Shown piece by piece: positions 59,733 to 64,000 of a DNA stretch of 64,000 nucleotides; positions within the stretch are counted from its first letter, which is position 1, and every line of letters begins with the position of its first letter. The notes beneath the pieces were generated by a model. It was not told the origin of the DNA and did not search any database. It saw nothing but the letters and a program-made list of their open reading frames with translations. The stretch is from Trissonchulus latispiculum (lineage: Eukaryota; Nematoda; Enoplea; Enoplida; Ironidae), in contig JASAND010022295.1 in the NCBI GenBank assembly GCA_030248195.1, forward strand, positions 1 to 64,000, given 5' to 3'. The position numbers and the translations under genes were made by a program.

Positions 59733-60353
59733 TATTAATGTTGGCCGCACGACCTTATGGGTTCGCTTTAGGAGGTTAGTCCAGGAAGTAAAAATGATCA
59801 GCGCAGACAAATTAGTGGAAAAAAGTTAAAATTTAAAAAAATTAAAATTTTTGCAACTTTTGAAATCAGCATTGTGAAAAACATACCCAAGCTAAATTTC
59901 AACACAATCGGTAAACTTTTGCGACCTGTGACCACTCGGGGGGGTAATCTGGATAAGACCCGAAGCCTGTGCTCAAGTTATAGCTTTTCTGGGGTAGGCC
60001 TTGGTTCACTGTATTCAGCAAAGAGCTGATTCAAAAATGGCTGTCCCTAAAAAATAGCCAGATATAAGATATTGAGAATATTTTTGTTTTTACGACCGTA
60101 CTGTATGCCAAAATTAAGAGTATGTCAGTGCGCAAACGTTTTCAGTGTTTATCGTCATCAAAATTCTGCTAAGCACTAAAAATAAGTAGGTCCGCTAAAC
60201 TCCGACCAGTCCGCTTGATAAGGTAAGTCCGCTTATTATACCGTGTTTCCACATTTATTCCGCATTTTATACCACAAGTCCTCTTATTATTATATATTTA
60301 TACCCCAGTCCGCTTCCGTTCCGCGTCCGCTTTTTGTACTGGCCCAATATGAT

Positions 60354-61072
60354 AAGATAATCCAACCAATGAAAGTGCTACATATAATTTCATTGGATGG
60401 TTCATAATGCTTCAAAATTACTTTGCCAATATTTGCTTAATTATTTACACTAAAGCAATGAAATACTTAATATAATCAGAGTAGATGAAACATAAATGTT
60501 TTAGACATGCTGCCTTATTGGAAATATTAATTAAATAAATTAAATTAAAATAATAATAATTATAAATGAGTGTTGAACTTTGCCTATTATTTTGACAGCA
60601 CTTTACGAACGCAAATTTGAATTATGTATGATAGCTGGGCACATGAAAAGCCGAATCAAATCAACGGAACACTACAACCAAGCGAGATCTCAACTTTTTC
60701 TCACAAAGTAGATTAATTAAAAGGCTAATTTTGCTATGAACAAACAAACATTAATTTTGCCAAACAAGTAAAATTATAAAGTTGAAAATTACTATAAACT
60801 TTAAAACAAACTTGAATCTATAAACTTTTGAAACGACATCTAGACTAATGTTACTTGAGCTTAGCTGCAACTCCACAGAATTACAGGAACAATTGTTATC
60901 CCAACTGTGATTTAGGGGCAACCATTTCAAGTCAAATTTGAAAACAACTGAATTTTAATAGACAAACATTTTTCTGTTTAAATTACTTAATTAATTTGAT
61001 GTAATTGGAAGATGTAATAAAGATAAAGTCTGTTAATGAGATGAGTAAATATATCATCTTTTCCTGTCCTAT
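60354..61072. other. AT-rich unique sequence
   Basis: Apart from copy d of the stem-loop block, nothing recognised. Confidence 0.35.
60896..60928 (+). repeat. Stem-loop block relative, copy d
   Basis: TTATCCCAACTGTGATTTAG then GGGCAACCATTTC. The flanks match the block but the stem is broken. It lies outside the hAT-like element. Confidence 0.6.
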
Positions 61073-61074
61073 TG

Positions 61075-61676
61075 GCAAGAGTGCATAATTGCACTACATA
61101 TAAGAAGAAGAGTAAGCCACTAGAGGGCTCCTCTTCTTGGCATTGCGTAACGGTGCTCCGACCACAATACGCGAACGTTCCCCCGTTTGGTGGGAGGTAG
61201 CAGAAAAGAGGTCCCCGTTTGGTGTGGGGGTAGCCAACAGCCAATCAGATTGCAGAGACCCCCTCCTCGTTTGGTGGGGGGGGGGGCAGAGCAGAGGATT
61301 ACGGTAGTTTTCGTTCTATTTGAAAATGGGTCCCCGGTTGGTGGGGGGGTAGCAAAGAGAGGTCCCCGTTTGGTGGGGGGGTAGGCAAAAGAGGTCCCCG
61401 GTTGGGGGGGGGGTCGCCAACAGCCAATCAGATTCAGCCAACTCTGCCTACCCTCACTCACCAAACGGGAACCCCTTTTGCATACCCCCCCACCAAACGG
61501 GGACCCCTTTTGTATACCCCCCACCAAACGGGGAGGGGGTATGCTTATCGACCCCCCACACTAAACGGGGGAACGTTCGCGTATTGTGGTCGGAGCACCG
61601 TTACGCAATGCCAAGAAGAGGAGCCCTCTAATGGTTTACTCTTCTTCTAATATATAGTACAATTATGCACTCTTGC
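61075..61676. mobile_element. Foldback element with CCCCGTTTGGTG minisatellite
   Basis: 602 bp. Inverted arms (GCAAGAGTGCATAATTG..CGAACGTTCCCCCGTTT, each about 120 bp) surround repeated GGTCCCCGTTTGGTGGGGGG units that also switch strand in the middle. It may be flanked by TATT. The long frames across it are artefacts of the repeat. Confidence 0.75.
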
Positions 61677-61767
61677 TATTAGCTATTTTATTTAAATGTT
61701 CCAAACGATGGTAAGTTTCTTTTTAAAAGTTGCCAAACGTTGAAAAGTCCCAAATTGCAAAAAGGAA

Positions 61768-62040
61768 ATTAATTATTTTAACTCTTTTCACGTATGCAGA
61801 GAGTTAATTTTAACTCTCCCAGTTTTAACTCGTTTAACTCTTTTCGCAAGTGCATAGAGTTAATTTTAACTCTGCCAGTTTTAACTTTTTTAACTCTTTG
61901 ATTTTTAACCCTGCAGAGTTAAAAGAGTTAAAAACAGGCAGAGTTAAATTTAACCCTGCGCATTTATGAAGGGTTAAAAGAGTTAATTTTAACTCTACTC
62001 CACTCTACTCTTTACTCTATCCATTCGCGAAAAGGCCCTA
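61768..62040. repeat. GAGTTAAAATTAACTC cluster, second block
   Basis: Same palindromic units as 58149-58682, ending CCATTCGCGAAAAGGCCCT at about 62038, only 40 bases before the start codon of the next gene. Confidence 0.65.
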
Positions 62041-62079
62041 AGTCACTATCAATGTCTGGTATTTGTATTTTGTCTGGTA

Positions 62080-62520
62080 ATGTCCGTATTGGTATTTGCC
62101 GTACTGGTTTGGATATCGCAGACAAGCAGTGACAAACCCAAATGCTTTATTGAGACAATCAATGAAGATGCTTTTGTGCTTTGGGCTAGTAAATCCTTTG
62201 AATCCACAAAATCTACAGAAACCGAGTGGCGGTATGTAGGGTTCGGGATTGATGTGTGCTGTGACATCGGGTCATTGACAATGTACACAGTTTCTGAAGA
62301 CTGGAAAACCACGCAAAGCTTAGCAGTCAACGCAACGGAAGTTGGGGAATTTTTTTCAAAGTTTATTTTAACCGAAGAAATGGGATTTCAGTATGATCAG
62401 CTCCAGCTTGGCTGTTTTCAGACAGCGGACGGCAACAATGAAACCTGTTTCTTCTTCTACAGCTGCTGGAGGACGACTGCAGTAGCAGCCCGGCCGGTCC
62501 CTCAGAGGAAATTACGATAA
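62080..62520 (+). CDS. Secreted protein, N-terminal part
   Basis: ATG at 62080. A clear signal peptide (MSVLVFAVLVWISQTSS) is followed by a Cys-containing extracellular region (DEWRYVGFGIDVCCDIG-like text, KTTQSLAVNATEVG, LQLGCFQTADGNNETC) with possible N-glycosylation sites (NAT, NET). Some likeness to DOMON-type beta domains is only an impression. The frame holds to about 62460, then drifts into RTTAVAARPVPQRKLR and a stop. The continuation lies in another frame from 62463, so a small intron, a sequencing indel or a true frameshift is needed. Confidence 0.6.
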   Translation: MSVLVFAVLVWISQTSSDKPKCFIETINEDAFVLWASKSFESTKSTETEWRYVGFGIDVCCDIGSLTMYTVSEDWKTTQSLAVNATEVGEFFSKFILTEEMGFQYDQLQLGCFQTADGNNETCFFFYSCWRTTAVAARPVPQRKLR

Positions 62521-62909
62521 CCAAGGAAAGCATCACGTTCAGTTATCGGATCAACCGTACCTATTTCAACTACAGTATATCCACACGTATATCGGATCTC
62601 TCTGATCCCGTGGTGTGGTACAACGAATCCTATCAAACGGAGACGTACCTTTTCCCATCTGAGCAGAATTTAGTTGAAGTAAGCATAGAAATGAGCATTA
62701 AAATGCCTGAATGGTTTTCGGAGAGATACAACATCGAGCACAACATGAACGTAGTGGGAAGAAGAGGCTCGAAACAGGTCAGCCTTGGCCTCTCCGCAGA
62801 AAATCCCTCAACTGTTGAAGCAACTACCGTTTCCCTGAATACCTGTGGACGTTCTGGTTTTAACGTCAATCTATATGCAATTATTGCCGTCTACGTTCTT
62901 GCAAAATAA
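62463..62909 (+). CDS. Secreted protein, C-terminal part
   Basis: Frame open from CTG at 62463, just after an acceptor-like TTCTTCTACAG: LLEDDCSSSPAGPSEEITIT, SITFSYRINRTYFNYSIS, SDPVVWYNESY, QNLVEVSIEMSIKMPEWF, to SLNTCGRSGFNVNLYAIIAV and stop at 62909. The C-terminus is a short hydrophobic segment after a small-residue stretch, as in GPI-anchor signals. N-glycosylation sites (NRT, NYS, NES) support an extracellular location. Not recognised as a family. It should belong with 62080-62460, but no donor in the right phase and of normal spacing is obvious. Confidence 0.55.
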   Translation: MLEDDCSSSPAGPSEEITITKESITFSYRINRTYFNYSISTRISDLSDPVVWYNESYQTETYLFPSEQNLVEVSIEMSIKMPEWFSERYNIEHNMNVVGRRGSKQVSLGLSAENPSTVEATTVSLNTCGRSGFNVNLYAIIAVYVLAK

Positions 62910-63390
62910 ACAGAAAGAATCGACGATTTTATTCGAATCCCTTGTTTTCCTGTCCTGTAATTAGAATTACTTATTCAAACTGAAACTGAAAATACGGTTT
63001 TGTATTCATGGATTATTAATTAATACATAGGTATGAAATTGCTTAGTTAGTGTGTGTCTTTTGTTGACTGTCTGTCTACTTTAGTTGCCACTTTTTGAAG
63101 TAAGTAATCCATGACGACTAGTACAAGATTTCGGTAGGACTGTATGCTACCTAAACCGACAGTACTGACAATATGACGTCACAACGTGACGTAGGCATTT
63201 GATCTCTTCGACTTGATATGATCGACTGATCGACTTCGACTCGACTGATATTAGCAAAAATTCGGAGTGCAAAAGTCTGCCTTTTTCAAAAAGTTGAGGA
63301 GCCTGGGGCAAATCTGGGTAACTCCGACTTTACAGCACTGCTGGAGTGTAAGACAAAGCCGAACGGTAAGCCAAAAGAAAGGCCGACGCA
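62910..63390. other. 3' flank, AT-rich
   Basis: No gene. Contains GATCGACT-type repeats at about 63215-63245. Confidence 0.35.
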
Positions 63391-63394
63391 GAAT

Positions 63395-63645
63395 ACTAAA
63401 CCGTACTATACCTAAACGGAACTAAACTAACTAAACTAATACTAAACCATGGCCTAACAATGAACCTAAGACTAAGCCTTAAGCCCAAGTCTAAGCCAAA
63501 TTCTATTCAAAGACAGCGACCTTAGCACCTTAGGTGAACCGCCACCTTAACGCTTATAAGTTAATTATATACAAATAGAGTAAAATAGTATCAGAAATGA
63601 GACTAAGCCTAATCCTAAGCCAAACCCAAAGCCTAAGCCGAAGCC
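63395..63645. repeat. Degenerate CTAAGCC/CTAAAC repeat
   Basis: AACTAAACTAACTAAACTAA-type text at 63420-63445 and CTAAGCC-type units (AAGCCTAATCCTAAGCC) at 63450-63500 and 63600-63645. They contain GCCTAA, the complement of the nematode telomere unit, but too irregularly to call telomeric. Confidence 0.45.
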
Positions 63646-63744
63646 TTCATTTAATTTATTTTTCACAACGAAACAATGTATCTACAACAAATTGCCCAAA
63701 AGAATTTATCTATGCCACTAGAACAACCACCCTAATCTGGACAG

Positions 63745-63930
63745 CAATCCTTAGCTTTCTAACCACATACAACAGTAATCCACAACAACCAGAACAATTC
63801 AGTCAGTAATCCACTGCGCTCAGACAGAAAACTCGCATAATCCACGACGCCACAACACAAATGGGCCGTAATCCATGAAGCCTATACCAAAATTTTCAGT
63901 AATCCATAAAGCTGATACCAAAAATACAGT
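63745..63930. repeat. 31-bp-period array with TAATCCA core
   Basis: TAATCCA begins at 63776, 63807, 63838, 63869 and 63900, exactly 31 bp apart, with a weaker CAATCCT at 63745. The 24-base remainders differ strongly apart from AC-richness. The period is not a multiple of three, so it is not a protein repeat. Confidence 0.75.
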
Positions 63931-64000
63931 TTATACTGGCAGATAATCATTTTGACTGACTTGATATCTATATATTGAACAGACCCACGGATTGTGCTGC

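Larger units (their letters stand above)
58740..60345. mobile_element. hAT-like element with AGCGGACTT arrays
   Basis: 1,606 bp. A perfect 8-bp duplication AATATGAT flanks it (58732-58739 and 60346-60353). Ends AGGGCCAGTACAAAAAGCGGA and its inverse. Subterminal copies of TATAAAAAGCGGACTT occur on both sides. The core contains three copies of the H4-type stem-loop block. No transposase. Confidence 0.85.

Noticed and set aside
61120..61650. Frames of up to 135 codons across the 61-kb foldback
   Set aside because: Generated by the CCCCGTTTGGTG minisatellite on both strands.
63395..63645. Interstitial telomere (GCCTAA units)
   Set aside because: Units are irregular (CTAAGCC, CTAAAC, CTAATCC) with no run of exact hexamers.
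63745..63930. CRISPR-like array
   Set aside because: The repeat is only about 7 bases and the DNA is animal nuclear; a CRISPR array is not plausible.

Overview
This is AT-rich, repeat-dense nuclear DNA from an animal. The evidence is a histone H4 gene, long multi-exon genes with GT-AG introns, animal gene families (an NRF-6-type membrane acyltransferase and an EcKinase/CHK-type kinase), non-LTR retrotransposon fragments and many non-autonomous DNA transposons. H4 has Cys at position 73, which I know from nematode H4, and both larger gene families are expanded in nematodes and arthropods. I cannot fix the phylum from sequence alone and call it an invertebrate.

Host genes: (1) histone H4 on + (358-669) with a histone-type 3' stem-loop at 719-734; (2) an orphan Gly/Pro-rich terminal exon on - (2915-3146); (3) a two-exon gene of unknown function on + (17747-18067 and 19751-20212); (4) a complete 15-exon NRF-6-like acyltransferase on - (22402-34262), assembled here exon by exon with consistent phases, about 789 aa; (5) the 3' part of an EcKinase-like gene on - (47683-55832, four exons); (6) a secreted, possibly GPI-anchored protein on + (62080-62909) with a break in frame.

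Nearly everything else is mobile or repetitive. At 3.3-6.6 kb and 13.2-13.46 kb lies a satellite with a period of about 146 bp. It is split by a 6,560-bp non-coding insertion (6649-13208) flanked by a CATG duplication, with TGTAATG inverted ends and at least a dozen near-perfect hairpins. Six hAT-like non-autonomous elements carry low-complexity subterminal arrays, each with its own motif; five have clear 8-bp target duplications. Three TTAA-flanked elements of about 1 kb occur, one cleanly inside a LINE reverse-transcriptase ORF. Foldback elements with arms of about 120-670 bp lie at 31.8, 35.4, 36.1, 53.4, 57.0 and 61.1 kb, some in introns. The window ends in a 31-bp-period array built on TAATCC.

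The host genes are not an operon or pathway. They look like unrelated genes set in transposon-rich DNA, with introns lengthened by insertions. The most interesting points are the hairpin-studded insertion, the sharing of the H4 3' stem-loop sequence with repeats near 59-61 kb, the subterminal-array hAT group, and the loss of expected active-site residues in the NRF-like protein.
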